From: Charina bottae
Lineage: Eukaryota > Chordata > Lepidosauria > Squamata > Charinaidae
Length of the DNA stretch: 64,000 nucleotides
NCBI GenBank assembly: GCA_023362775.1
Contig: JALMGJ010000006.1
Location: 14,378,501-14,442,500 of the forward strand
Direction: 5' to 3'
Shown: piece after piece, positions 1 to 11,184 of the stretch
How the letters are laid out: each line of letters opens with the position of its first letter
Numbering within the stretch: the stretch's first letter is position 1
Notes under the pieces: model-generated
The model's database searches: none
Told to the model about the DNA's origin: nothing
The model's input: the letters and a program-made list of their open reading frames with translations, nothing else
Program-made: the position numbers and the translations under genes

Positions 1-138
1 CCCTGGGCGCCGTGCTGGAGGGTGCACCAAAATGACAAAATAACTCAAGGGGGATGCGGAATCCATGTTTGCCCCTGGTGACACAGACCCTAGTTCCATC
101 CCTGATAATATTGCTTCCCAACTTGTTGTATTAGACCG

Positions 139-270
139 GTGTTTCTCAACCTTGGCAACTTTAAGATTGGTGGACTTCAACTCCCAGAATTCCCCAGCCA
201 GCAAGGCTGGCTGGGGAATTCTGGGAGTTGAAGTCCACCAATCTTAAAGTTGCCAAGGTTGAGAAACACT
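139..270. mobile_element. palindromic hAT-like MITE
   Basis: The ends read cggtgtttctcaacc and its inverted partner. The two halves are near-perfect inverted copies meeting at the gccagcaaggctggc centre. The same family recurs at 21.23 and 59.57 kb, where 8-bp target duplications are perfect. Here no clean target duplication is visible and both terminal bases have drifted from CAGTG/CACTG. It is non-coding; any reading frames across it are chance. Confidence 0.8.
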
Positions 271-368
271 CAGACTATTGATCCTCCCTTCCAACCAATT
301 CAACTCAAGCAAATACCTTTGCTCTAGGCCTGAGATTATTTTTATTGCTTATTTATTATTTCAGTTTG

Positions 369-398
369 TGTGTCTGTCTGTGTGTGTGTGTGTATGTA

Positions 399-448
<50 letters not shown>

Positions 449-466
449 GAAACACATCTTGCTTTA

Positions 467-499
<33 letters not shown>

Positions 500-500
500 A
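369..500. repeat. compound microsatellite (TG)n-(TC)n-(AC)n-(TC)n
   Basis: Successive TG, TC, AC and TC runs. They create Ser/Leu and Thr/His low-complexity frames on both strands that are not genes. Confidence 0.95.
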
Positions 501-1961
501 GTTCCTCCTTCCTTTTCCCCTTGTTAAGATTAATGAGGGAGACTTGGGAAATTAAGCATGAACCTGGCCTGTTAAGGCAACTCTGCTGAGGGACATGTGA
601 GTGTGCACACGTGTGCATGCATGCACGTATGCGTGCATAGGGGAGGAAGAAAGCGAAAAGACCAGGCTTCACATCTCTCCAGTACCCTGCAAGGATGGTT
701 CAGGAGGCATCCCTGCTGGCCGGTTTTGGAGGGAGTAGCAAGACTGCTGGGCGGCGGGGGGGGGGGGGGGGAGGTTGCAATGGGGAAAAGGGAAATTGTA
801 GGTCTGTAAGGGCATGCTTTGACTTTGCCAAGCACACCAACAAAGGCTTTAGAAGAGCTGAGCAATTATCCTTTGAACTAGTGGTGGGGCCTTCTCTTCT
901 CCTCTCTTCTCTTCTCACCCCCTCCCTTTCCCCCCTTCTTCCTAGCCCTCCTCCCTCTTTTCTCTAAGTCATTGCTTTCTTTTCAACACAGCTTCCTCCT
1001 CCTCCATCATTGCCCAAGCCCCAGGTCCATCAGAGGAATCTCTTCAATTAAATCTCTCCCAGCTCTACCCGGCTCCTGAGTGAAAGGTCAGAGGAGTCGG
1101 CATTAGGAAGAGGAGGAGGAGGAAGAGGAGGAGGGGAGAAATACATGAGGAAGGCTGGGCTCTGTGTTTGGGCTGTGACGCCTCCCTTGCGCTCCTCCTG
1201 CCTCCCTCCAACCCTCCCCTCTCCCCTCTTTTCTTCTTTAATGATACCCAATGGTCAATCACTCCCCAGCAGTGTTAGAGATGCCCCGAAGCATCATTGT
1301 GGTTGAGAGCGATCGATCTGGTTTACTTTAAAAAAAAAGAGGATAATGATAACCCGTGGACATAATGTCAGTGAGTTGCAGTGCCTCTTCGAGGCCACTC
1401 ACCTCTCTGTCTGCCAGGGCCTACAAGAAGCTTGGAGGGGCCGAGAAAGACTTTTCCCCCACTGTGCCCACTTAGCCCAGCCTTAAAGACAGCTAATTAG
1501 AGCAAGAACTGCTCTCTGTCTGTTGACACACTGGTGGGGCGGAGGTTGAGGTGAATATGGAGGAAAGAATCTGTGAGCGACTGAAAGAGAGAATCAGAGA
1601 ATAATGCCAAGGCTGATCAAAACGCCTCTTTGTGCTAGAGAAGTCTTCCAAGATATATGTATGAACATCATTATGTAAATAGATTAGACACACTTGTAGC
1701 ATTTACAATAGGCTACCTAAGGAGCTAAGGAAATGATGGCTCACTCACAAAGTCTCTAGACTGAGCCCTGAAATCACCAAATGGTTTCAGCTTAAAAGCC
1801 TATCTGCAGAGACTAAGGAAGATGACCTTGATGGAAATATTCAAGAACCATTATCTAGGCAAAAGGGCCCAAAACATTTTTTTAAGTTCAGAGCAGCAAG
1901 ATAACATTGAGAAGCAGTTCAGGTAGATGCCGCCTTGATTCGCTGGAAAATAAGGAAATGA
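501..1961. other. unassigned sequence, no gene seen
   Basis: No recognisable gene or dispersed repeat. It holds a G16 run at 756-771 and pyrimidine/purine-rich tracts at about 890-970 and 1100-1235. The frames here are short and low in complexity. Confidence 0.6.
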
Positions 1962-2116
1962 GAGCCAGTTTGGTGTCGTGGTTAAGGCATCAGGCTAGAA
2001 ACTAGGAGACCATGAGTTCTAGTCCTGCCTTAGGCACAAAGCCAGCTGGGTGACCTTGGACGAGTCACACTCTCTCAGCCCTAGGAAGGAGGCAATGGCA
2101 AACCACTTCTGAAAGC
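1962..2116 (+). mobile_element. CORE/MIR-like SINE
   Basis: It starts gagccagtttggtg and continues through a tRNA-like head (ggttaaggcatcaggctag, then gagttctagtcctgcc as the B-box region), a core with gctgggtgaccttgg, and ends near ggcaatggcaaaccacttct. The same consensus is seen at 6.75, 8.15, 54.3, 56.4 and 57.5 kb. There is no clear A-rich or hairpin tail, so the copy is 3' truncated. Confidence 0.8.
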
Positions 2117-2383
2117 TTGAGTTTGGAGATGGTAGAGCATCACTCCAAGTCACCAAGAAAGTTAAAAATAGTCGCTATGGGATTTCCCAGTTGTTGTTTC
2201 TTACCACTGCTACTGTTACTCATAGGCTTGTTGACACAGTACCTTTGGTTTAGAGAGGAAAAATGGGCAAGATGCTCTCAGTACCCCACTGAGTATGTCT
2301 ACCTCATTCTTCTTGCCAAGGTAATAACACTCCATGCACTTGTCTCTTTCTATTGCCTCTTTTCAACTGCAGTAATGCCTAGT

Positions 2384-2390
2384 GAAGAAA

Positions 2391-2474
<84 letters not shown>
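2384..2474 (+). repeat. (GAAA)n microsatellite
   Basis: About 22 uninterrupted GAAA units. They produce Lys/Glu/Arg and Phe/Leu/Ser frames that are not genes. Confidence 0.97.
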
Positions 2475-3529
2475 CGAGCTAGTTTCTCCATGCTGCTTAC
2501 ACCCTCATGGCAGGTCAACAGACAGGAATAGGAGGTAAGAGAACTAGAAGCTCTGTGGATGGGCCCTTGCTGGAAAATGGGTCTTAGGAGATGCACAACC
2601 TAACCCATCCCTGGGTGCCAGACAGGACAGAAGCTCCAATTTGCTGTTAAATTCACATAAGTGAATTGTGTGTTCTGACACCACAATAAAATTCTAGAGA
2701 CATGAGCTAAAAGAAGATCCTTATTGAAAAAGCAAGGGCAAAGTTCTGTTTCTTGTATCAAGAAATCTTGCATTTTTTGTGACATGTATCCAGATTCATG
2801 CTGCTTCTGGTTGACATGACCAGAAGCACTCCCTGTCTCAAATCACTAAGGACCTGAAGTCATCCAATGAAGCTGACTGGAAGGAGACTGAGAACAGACA
2901 ACATACAAAAGAAGGTACTTTTTTGCACAGTAGTTAATTTCACAATTAACAGGTGAAATTGATTTACACTACACATGGTGATGGCCAGTAACTAGAATGG
3001 TTTTAACAGGGGCTGGATGAATTCATGGATGGAGGATAGATCTATTATGGTTTATTAGTCTTCAAAATTAATGATGATATTACCATCAGATTGCAGGCAA
3101 CACACTTCTGAATACTAGTTGCAAAGGGACTGTGGCAATGGAGGGATGTGTCTCCATTTCCTGTTTGCAAGTACTCCAGGAATGAAATGGTAGGTAAGAT
3201 GGGCTTTGACCTGACCTACCAAGGCTATTTTTATGTTCTCATGAGAAAGAGAAAGAATGAAGAACTGTACACATGATCAAAACACCCTCTTCATTTGACA
3301 GGATTATTCCAATTTATCTTAAGATAATCTTAAAATAAATTAGATAATTATGCACAAGCTCTCTTGGTATGCCAGAAGACTCTGGAGGTGCATGACTGTG
3401 ATGACCCCAACAACAATGCCCTGATAAACACTTCTCAATGCAATTCATTGAAATGCAGATTAAGCTTTATTCAGTATACATGTTAATTGAACCACTTCTA
3501 AAGATCTGAATGCGGATTCCCACCAAAGC
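2475..3529. other. unassigned sequence
   Basis: AT-rich with no recognisable gene or repeat. Frames are short and lack family motifs. Confidence 0.6.
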
Positions 3530-3768
3530 TTGCTATCTTAACTGTAGCTTGAATCATGTCAACTGGATTTCTATTTTCTCAGTGGAAACGTTTCGCTCCT
3601 TATCCAAGGAGCTTCTTCAGTCTGAGCAAACTCAGACTGAAGAAGCTCCTTGGATAAGGAGCGAAACGTTTCCACTGAGAAAATAGAAATCCAGTTGATA
3701 TGATTCAAGCTACAGACAATTCCACCTGGATGACTGAGAACCTTCATAGACATATTGCTATCTTAACT
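3530..3768. mobile_element. Penelope-like palindromic mini-element with hammerhead-like cores
   Basis: An insertion of about 211 bp (3544-3754) lies between two copies of the 14-bp repeat ttgctatcttaact (3530-3543 and 3755-3768). Its body is a palindrome with arms at 3542-3626 and 3631-3715, one mismatch, and a caaa spacer. Each arm carries a hammerhead-like core, one per strand. On the plus strand these are CTGAAGA (3637-3643), a 7-bp stem II with a GGAT loop (3645-3662), GAAA (3663-3666) and a short ACGT stem III. One extra A at 3644 precedes stem II. Hammerheads in Penelope-like element terminal repeats are established; assigning this unit to that group is inference. No coding capacity. 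Confidence 0.7.
3637..3679 (+). ncRNA. hammerhead ribozyme-like motif (plus-strand arm)
   Basis: The order matches the hammerhead core: CTGAAGA, stem II GCTCCTT/AAGGAGC closed by GGAT, GAAA, then C-GTT as the short stem III and cleavage triplet. Stem I can form from CTCA (3631-3634) plus GA (3635-3636) pairing with TC (3671-3672) and TGAG (3676-3679), leaving a 3-nt bulge. The ACGT stem III is only 2 bp per strand, the type that usually acts as a dimer. The extra A between CTGAAGA and stem II departs from consensus and may impair cleavage. A mirror copy sits on the minus strand at about 3578-3620. Confidence 0.55.
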
Positions 3769-4867
3769 CTTCCCCCTGCCCGCCAATTCACAAACCCGAT
3801 GATCTCAATGGTCAAGACTTTTGCTCTTCGTTCTCAGCCTCCAACTCCTGCAGGTGGTTGACCTTGACAAAGCCGTCTCCAGCCTCCACTATCAGCCATA
3901 ACACTCAACTGCCAATCCTCCCTCCCTGCAGTTCACACACTAACTCTCTCTCTAGTCCCAATGGCAGGATTCATGGACATGAACCCTGACAATGACCAGT
4001 TCTTATATGCATCACACAAGGACACAACAGCATCATACAGTGAAAAGAAGAACACAGTTGACACAAAATTGGTATCTGGGGTTCATATCAGTTGCCAGGA
4101 TATAACGGATAGCAATATGCTGATGATCATGGAGTCCTATGCTTAAGTACATTTGTAGGCATCCTGAGACACATGGACATCCCTGTCCTCAAACATGAAT
4201 GCATCTTCTGGTTATGCCTTCCTTCCCACAAACCACCTGACATGCTTTGTGAATGAGAAAGATCCACGTATGTGCACATTGTGCATAGATAACTTCATCT
4301 TCAGGAGGAGATATCTGGACTGATCTGGGTTTCTCAGTCCTGCATTGGACCATTTCCTGTTGCTGAAATACACCTAGGCCCTTAAAGGCTATGACAGTGT
4401 CACCATCTGTTTAGAAAGTTTGTGGGAGTTAATAAGGCCCAAACTATAATAGGATCATCTTTGGTCTTCTGCCTAAATTCAGCATATGGAAATGGGAAAT
4501 AAAAGTGGCTTACTTCACAGGTGAAATATGATAAACTCCTGCAAATTGCAAATGGCAATCTTATGTAGATAAGTAGAAAAGTGCCATGCCCACAGACAAA
4601 ATCTGGAAACTACTGAGAGATCAACCTGACTTTGATCCCAGGGATGATGCCAAAAAGGAGTATAAAAAAAGCCAGTTTGCAAGCAGATTGATGGCAATTC
4701 AGTGAACAGTAGGAGCCAGCTTGGATTTGTCAAGAATAAATCCTGCCAGACAAATCTCTTTCTCAGTTTCCTCCCCCATCCCCAATGATATTTTGGTTAG
4801 CAAGCTGCTTAAATGAGGACAGAATATAAGTAAATGCAGAGGAGGCTATACAGTCATATTTAATGGG
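3769..4867. other. unassigned sequence
   Basis: No gene or confident repeat recognised. A 61-codon frame at 3961-4146 has no family motif and no visible splice context, so it is not called. Confidence 0.55.
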
Positions 4868-5080
4868 TGCATTTACACAACAAGCTCAACTTGATTACTA
4901 AATTAAACCCATTCTCTGGGTTAATTTCTGTACAATTCACTGAATCATAGAGTAACCAAATTGGCTGAGATTGCCCTTGTACAAAACTAACCAAGATCCA
5001 TGCTAACCGAGGTTAATATGCTGTGTGGATGCAGCCACAGGGTCTTTGGCTGATGTGGTTAAGCATTTTGTGTGAATGCA
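4868..5080. mobile_element. possible MITE with about 19-bp inverted ends
   Basis: The left end tgcatttacacaacaagct and the inverted right end tgcattcacacaaaatgct match at 15 of 19 positions and enclose about 210 bp. No target duplication is clear. Low confidence. Confidence 0.4.
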
Positions 5081-5168
5081 GCTTCAAAGCACTTATTAAT
5101 GGATTTGTCCTGCCCATCAATAAGACAGTAGCTAATAATTGTTATTCTTGACATACTAACTACCTAGG

Positions 5169-5171
<3 letters not shown>

Positions 5172-5222
<51 letters not shown>

Positions 5223-5552
5223 GTGGTGGCTCAGCGAGTAAGACACCAGGCTTGTCGATCGGAAGATCGCAAGTTCGGAGGTTCGAATCCCTAGCCCCGC
5301 GTGATGGAGTGAGCTCCCGCACTCGCTCCAGCTCTTGCCAACCTAGCAATTCGAAAGCATGCAAATGCAAGTAGATGAATAGGTACCACTTCGGTGGGTA
5401 GGTAACAGCATTCCGTGTGCATCATGCCAGCCACATGACTGCGGAAGCGTCTTCGGACAGCGCTGGCTCTTCAGCTAACAAACGGAGATGAGCACTGGTC
5501 CCTAGAGTCGGACACAACTGCACAAATGTGCGGGGGGAACCTTTACCTTTGC
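5172..5552 (+). mobile_element. Sauria SINE
   Basis: A (TC)n run (5172-5220) is followed by a tRNA-derived SINE. It has an A-box (ggctcagcgagtaag), a perfect B-box (ggttcgaatcc), the body motif ccaacctagcaattcgaaagc, and the 3' motif agtcggacacaactgcacaa leading into a CCTTT-type tail. The head resembles tRNA only as a SINE promoter and is not a functional tRNA gene. Confidence 0.93.
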
Positions 5553-5684
5553 CTTTGCCTTTGCCTTTGCCTTTGCCTTTGCCTTTGCCTTTGCCTTTGC
5601 CTTTACCTTTACCTCTACCTCTACCTCTACCTCTACCTCTACCTCTACCTCTACCTCTACCTCTACCTCTACCTCTACCTCTAT
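5553..5684 (+). repeat. hexanucleotide array grown from the SINE tail
   Basis: The ACCTTT tail has expanded into a block of CCTTTG units followed by a block of CCTCTA units. All frames stay open because 6 is a multiple of 3, giving Leu-Pro, Val-Glu and Lys-Ala dipeptide frames that are not genes. Confidence 0.95.
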
Positions 5685-6745
5685 ATAATGTAAATGTATT
5701 TCTAACAGGTAAGCACTATATGATATAGTATTATAGGAATGAGGGGGGGGGGAAACCTGTCCCTCAACTATTCGTAAGGTGACCATCATCTAACTAAGCG
5801 TCATTTGAAGTTGAGTAATTATTTCCTCTTCTCTCTGAATAGCAGAGACAGAAAAGGCATGGGGCACAAAATCAAATGTCTTTTTTTATTAAATTCCTGG
5901 TCTTCAACCTCAAGTAGATGTTAGTGTGGCCTTCACAGTGTCAGTAACCAAGATTTTCCAGATTCTACTAATATGGGCAGTCCCTCCCTTCATATTTACA
6001 ATGACTAGTATGTAAAGATATCTTGATTCTGTGTATAAGGAAGCCTGTGCAGGAGTTTGTTTCTTCCAGGACAGACAATCCAACAGAAAGAATGTTTACG
6101 TCTCCCCAATAGCATCATCTTTCCATTGTCATTTTATTTTCTGCATCATTTGATGAACAAAGCTTCTATTTTCTTCGACTCTCATTAAACTATTTGATGG
6201 TGCCTTTTATTTTGTATTATAATTGGGAAAGCAATCATGTGATAAATGCAGGTTTATTGCGGAGTAAAACACGTGATGATGAAAACACCCAAGACCATAT
6301 AGTTGGAGCTGGTGTTTGAAAAGGATCACTGTTCATTCCTGGAACTTCTTAAAGCAACAGTAATATCCCTGTCCAGGGTTTATGTTCTTTGAGATACATA
6401 GAATAAACATATAACATTAAGCACTTAGCTAAAGACTCAAATCAATATTCAGAAATATTGCTTCATTTGATGGCCAGTGAGATTAATAAAAAGTAATAGG
6501 GTTTAGAAAAGAGATTTTCTTTAGTCTAGCAACTAAAGGCAGTAATACTGACCCAATTTATGGAAGTGAACCAGTTCAACTTTGTCTTTAATAAAGTTAG
6601 TCTGACCTTTTGACCCCAATTTTTTTTTCAGGGGGGATAAGAAATTCAGAGTGAATAAAATAAATACTCCTGGAGGGTTGGAGGAATTCCAATAAGTTTC
6701 TGAGTGGTGGGGAAGATTGTTGGTTTACCTAATTTATAATAAAAG
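5685..6745. other. unassigned sequence
   Basis: AT-rich, with no gene or recognisable repeat. Confidence 0.6.
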
Positions 6746-7188
6746 AGCCAGTTTGGTCTAGTTAAGGTGCTGGGCTAGAAACCAGGAGTCTCTGAGTTCT
6801 AGTCCTGCCTTAGGCATGAAAGCCGGCTGGGTGGCCTTGGGCCAGTCCCTGTCTTTCAGCCCTAGGAAGGAGCCAATGGCAAACCAGGAGACTGAGAGTT
6901 CTAGTCCCATTGGTGACCTTGGGCCAGTCCCTGTCTCTCAGCCCTAGGAAGGAGCTAATGGCAAACCAGGAGATTGAGAGTTCTAGTCCTGCCTTAGGCA
7001 TGAAAGCCAGCTGGGTGACCTTGGGCCAGTCACTCTCTCTCTCAGCCCAACTCACCTCACAGGGTTGTTGTTGTGGGGAAATAAGGAGGAGGAAGGAGTA
7101 ATAGGTATGTTTGCCACATTGAGTTATTTATAAAAATAATAAAGGCGGGATAAAAATTAATTAATTAATTAATTAAATAAATAAATAA
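6746..7188 (+). mobile_element. CORE/MIR-like SINE with triplicated core and hairpin tail
   Basis: The head is gagccagtttggtctag. The core segment (gagttctagtcc, gaccttgggccagtc, cagccctaggaaggag, atggcaaaccaggag) occurs three times in tandem before the normal 3' end. That end has the gttgttgttgtggggaaat motif, ttgagttatttataaaaataataaaggcggg, and a (TTAA)n tail. Normal copies carry one core. Confidence 0.85.
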
Positions 7189-7396
7189 TTTAAGTGAGGT
7201 ACAAGATTTATTATATCTCTCTCTGCAGGGATGTCTAGAGAGGGTCAGGTCAATTAAGTCAAGATAGCGACCTTAAAAGGGAGTGGATTTCAATCCCATG
7301 ATTGCAACTGCCATCTTGACATTTTTTATACTTTCCTACCCCACCCCCAACCTCCCATGGATGCCTCTATCCCTGTCAGTGTACTTTCCTGGAACA

Positions 7397-7780
7397 GGTG
7401 GGATATAGGTAAAGGTAAAGGTTCCCCCTGCACGTTTGTGCAGTCGTGTCCGACTCTAGGGGCCGGTGCTCATCTCCGTTTGTTAGCCGAAGAGCCAGCA
7501 TTGTCCGAAGATGCTTCCACGGTCATGTGGCCAGCACGACGCATGCGGAACGCTGTTACCTACCCACTGAAGTGGTACCAATTAATCTACTTGCATTTGC
7601 ATGCTTTCGAATTGCTAGGTTGGCAAGAGCTGGGGCTAGTGCTGGAGCTCATTCCGTCACGTGGGACTAGGGATTTGAACCTCCAAACTTGCGATCTTCC
7701 GATCGACAAGCCTGGTGTCTTACCCGCTGAGCCACCATGCCCCACAATGGTGGGATATAATCCCACAATGGTGGGATATA
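7397..7780 (-). mobile_element. Sauria SINE with flanking duplication
   Basis: A reverse-oriented SINE spans about 7408-7748, with A- and B-boxes near 7670-7735. An 11-bp direct repeat ggtgggatata flanks it (7397-7407 and 7749-7759), the expected target duplication. The right copy is repeated once more at 7770-7780. Confidence 0.93.
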
Positions 7781-8149
7781 ACACACAAATAAAAATAGTA
7801 AGCCTATTGATCCCATTATCATCTTTTCTTTAAAAAATCTGCGTTTTTTGGAAGACCTTCAGAACCATCACCATTCAGTGGGCTAAAACAAATCAATGCA
7901 CTTACCCCACCACAACTTTATCTAAATGTTCTTGGGCTTTTATGAAACAATCCTTGCTCCAGTGGTCTTCAACCTCCTTGTGGCTTTCTAGATTTTAATG
8001 AAATATCAAGGGAAGACCTCAGGAGGAAACTTCTCCCACTGAACGTCTTCAAATTGTGTGGGCAGCTTAGGGAAGCTTCACAATGAAGAATAAAAGAAAA
8101 TAATACCAGCAGTAGAATCTTCCACCTCCTTTGTTCATTTTTTTAAAAA

Positions 8150-8373
8150 TCTGTTCAATCATGTCTGATTCTCAGAGACTGCCTGGACAAGTCCCAGCAG
8201 TTTTCTTGGCAAGGTTTTTTGGAAGTAGTTTGCCATTGCCTCCTTCCTAGGGCTGAGAGAGAGTGACTGGCCCAAGGTCACCCAGCTGGCTTCGTGCCCA
8301 AGACAGGACCAGAACTCACGGTCTCCCAGTTTCTAGACCAGGGCCTTAACCGCTACACCAAACTGGTTGTCCC
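8150..8373 (-). mobile_element. CORE/MIR-like SINE
   Basis: A minus-strand copy recognised by tttgccattgcctcc, aaggtcacccagctgg and gtctcccagtttctag, ending ccaaactggttg. Same family as at 1.96 and 6.75 kb. Confidence 0.82.
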
Positions 8374-8944
8374 TCTGTTCATAAAACATGCTAAAAAAAA
8401 GGCAGTCAAATTTTGAGAGAAATGCTCAAGAACCTTGAGAATAAGCATGGAAAACTGAAGATGCTTTTGCGGGTGAAAGTTGCTGTTGAGAAATTTCAAA
8501 GCAGATTGTGGCAGTGCATTAAAAGAAATTAATTAAAAGGAAACAAGAACTCTGCTATATCCCCTTCACATCTCATAAATCATTGTCTATCATGTCTATA
8601 GATTTCCTCCCTTCATCTCTGTGGAAGTCTGATGGTCTTTTAAAAGGGGTTTAAAGATCTTTTTATTTGATTAGTAGGTTACTGTAGGGTCTAGTTGTTC
8701 CACCATACTCTTATTTAGCAACTTGTTTTAAATTGTTATGGATGTGTATGTGTGTGTGTATACAAACATACACAAACATACTGTATATTCCTATCCCAGG
8801 GCATTGTTTGAAACATATTTATCTTGCATTGGTTGTTTTAGCATTAACATTTATTTAATGGGGTCTGAGCTAATTTTACTGAATTGATTTGTAATTACTG
8901 CATTGTTGGGTATTTTTGGTTCGCTTTCTTTTATACTGCATCTT

Positions 8945-8961
8945 GGTAAAAGTGAATATTC

Positions 8962-9007
<46 letters not shown>
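8945..9007. repeat. (ATT)n microsatellite
   Basis: About 20 ATT units. A second run lies at 9099-9135, directly against the truncated LINE. Confidence 0.95.
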
Positions 9008-9008
<1 letters not shown>

Positions 9009-9097
9009 CATACTAGGCGTGCCACCTCTAAAGTGGCTGATTCATTCAGTGCTTATATTTTGATTTTTATTTATTGTTTTCTTCATTGCAATGAGCC

Positions 9098-9135
<38 letters not shown>

Positions 9136-9137
<2 letters not shown>

Positions 9138-9442
9138 ATTGAGAACTGGGAAGCCCTAACTCATGAGCATTTCAATTGGAGGTCAGCCTTTATAAAAGGC
9201 GCTACGGAATTCAAAGAAGCATGAGTACAGGGCGAAAGGGAGAAACGAGCTAAGAGGAAGGCATGTCAAGCAAACCCTCATTGTGACTGTCTTCCACCTG
9301 GAAACCTATGCCCTCATTGTGGGAGGGTGTGCAGATCCAGAATTGGCCTTTACAGCCACTTATGGATCCACTGTTAAGATTTTACCTCTGGAAGACAATC
9401 TTACTCGGCTATGAGTGATCGCCAAGAAGAAGAAGAAGAAGA
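9136..9442 (+). mobile_element. 5'-truncated LINE 3' end (same family as the 13.4-17.3 kb element)
   Basis: From about attgagaactgg it matches the last 300 bp of the large LINE on the other strand at roughly 90% by eye. It encodes the end of the RT protein (ENWEALTHEHFNWRSAF), then a TGA at 9222-9224. In the same frame follows a C2H2-like finger (CPHCGRVCRSRIGLYSH) ending at a TAA at 9375-9377. The tail is (AAG)n. The TGA stands where the other copy has CAA, so both probably derive from CGA by CpG decay. Confidence 0.85.
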
Positions 9443-10833
9443 CTATATAAGTGGGCATAAGATTGCAGCTTGCGTTTTATTGAAAGCCATAGGACCTACT
9501 TGGGACTTCTTCCATTATTTTTAGCAAGACACAGGCAAATTCACCTCCCATACTTAGAGTGAGCCTCCCCAACCTACAAATGTACGTGCCCATCGCTGTC
9601 TCTTTCAAAGTGCCTTAAATGTGGTCGTGAGCATCCACAGGCTCCTGACGCTTTTATCAGAAGGATAAAAGCCGTGTTTGGCTGCAAGCTCCACCCCCCT
9701 TTGGATATCTCTGTGACATCCCAATGCACATACAAAAAGTGTGGGGCTTTCGAGGCAACAGTGCAATGCTGCTTCCATCAGACCAACCTGCTTGACGCCC
9801 CCTCCCCCTTTGGGGATGGTTCAGTAATGGGGTGTCCTTGCATGATCAAGGATTGGTAGGGAGCATGTTCCTAAATGTTCATTTTGTATTTACTTTGGTA
9901 TCTCTGGCTAAAGAGGGCTGGCATTAGCAGTTCCATTACCTCTTCTTTTTTCTAAGGCGAGTATTAAGACCATTTTGCTATATACACAAATCCCTTTCTT
10001 GATGACTCGGGTTAAGCAGAGAGGTTCTAAAATGCGCAGAATGGAAGCCGCCAGATGATGTACAACCCTAACCTTTTCTCTGTTAAATGGAAACAAATGG
10101 GCCTCCTTGTGATGCATCACTGATCACCCACAATGGCTCGTGTATTTTTAAATACTGTCATGTAACAGTTCTGCTAAGGTTCTTAGAGGAATAAACCACC
10201 TAATCCGCATTGGCAATAACCTAATTTTAGTTCATAAAACTGCCCTTGAGAGGAGCAGGAGGCTAGCCTGGCATATTTTTCCTTGCTTTTCCTTTGCCCA
10301 TATTTTCATGTCCATGGGAAAAGAAAGGGGGGAAAATGTTTCTATATTACAGTATTTCTTTATTTTCAAGGGTTGATACCTCGCAATTTCAGCTAGGCAG
10401 AAGACTGAATTAATTCATCTGTAATGGAAATTAAGAACAAAGAAACCAAGAACATTACACAGGAAAAGACTTCAGTTTTCAGCTTACGGTTTTCAGAGTG
10501 CCCCTACGTAGCATCATTCCACAGTGGGAAATTTAAATGGCAGCTCCAACTTCTGACAGAAAGCACCATCTACTGACAAAATTCACACTGCAGAAGCCAT
10601 TTCATTGCAAATCTGATGCGCCAGGAGGAATCTCATGGCCATCTGGGGACAGAGGGATAAGGGGGTAAGTGACATCGCATGAGTCATGACATTCCCAATG
10701 ATGCAAATTGTGATTTCCATCTGCCACATGACACGACTGTTGCAAATTAAATCATTTGTGTCATTCACACAATTATACCATGATGCATGTGATATCCCTG
10801 TAGCTTCTACCAGACATCCCCACCTCCTGTGAG
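9443..10833. other. unassigned sequence
   Basis: No gene or repeat recognised. Frames at 9674-9859 and 9908-10120 lack domain motifs. Confidence 0.55.
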
Positions 10834-11184
10834 TACAGGTAGTCCTTGTTTACTGACTGCCTCATTTAGTGACTATTCAAAGTTACAACAGTTGGGGAAA
10901 AAATGTTTTGTGACCAATCCTCACATTGATGACCGTCCCAGCATCCTGTAGTCACGTGATCACCATTTGCATGCTTCACAACTGGCTTCCAACAAGCAGA
11001 ATTAATGGAGAATGCAGACGTAAAATTGCAAGTCATGGTCATGTGATGTCTCATTAACAACCACGGTGATTTGCTTAACTACCGAGCAGAAGTGAGGTCA
11101 TAAGTCTATCACAGTCACGTGATGTTTCGCTTAGCGACAGAGTTACTGGTCCCAACGGTGGTTGCTAAGTGAGGACTACCTGTA
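10834..11184. mobile_element. mariner/Tc1-like MITE
   Basis: The ends read TACAGGTAGTCCT and AGGACTACCTGTA with an outer TA, as expected for Tc1/mariner insertion. The interior contains degenerate gctaagt/cttaact repeats such as aagtgaggac. About 350 bp, non-coding. The superfamily rests only on the TA and the terminal motif. Confidence 0.65.

Noticed and set aside
5528..5789. Leu-Pro, Val-Glu or Lys-Ala dipeptide proteins
   Set aside because: They come from the hexamer tail expansion of a SINE. No other protein sequence adjoins them.
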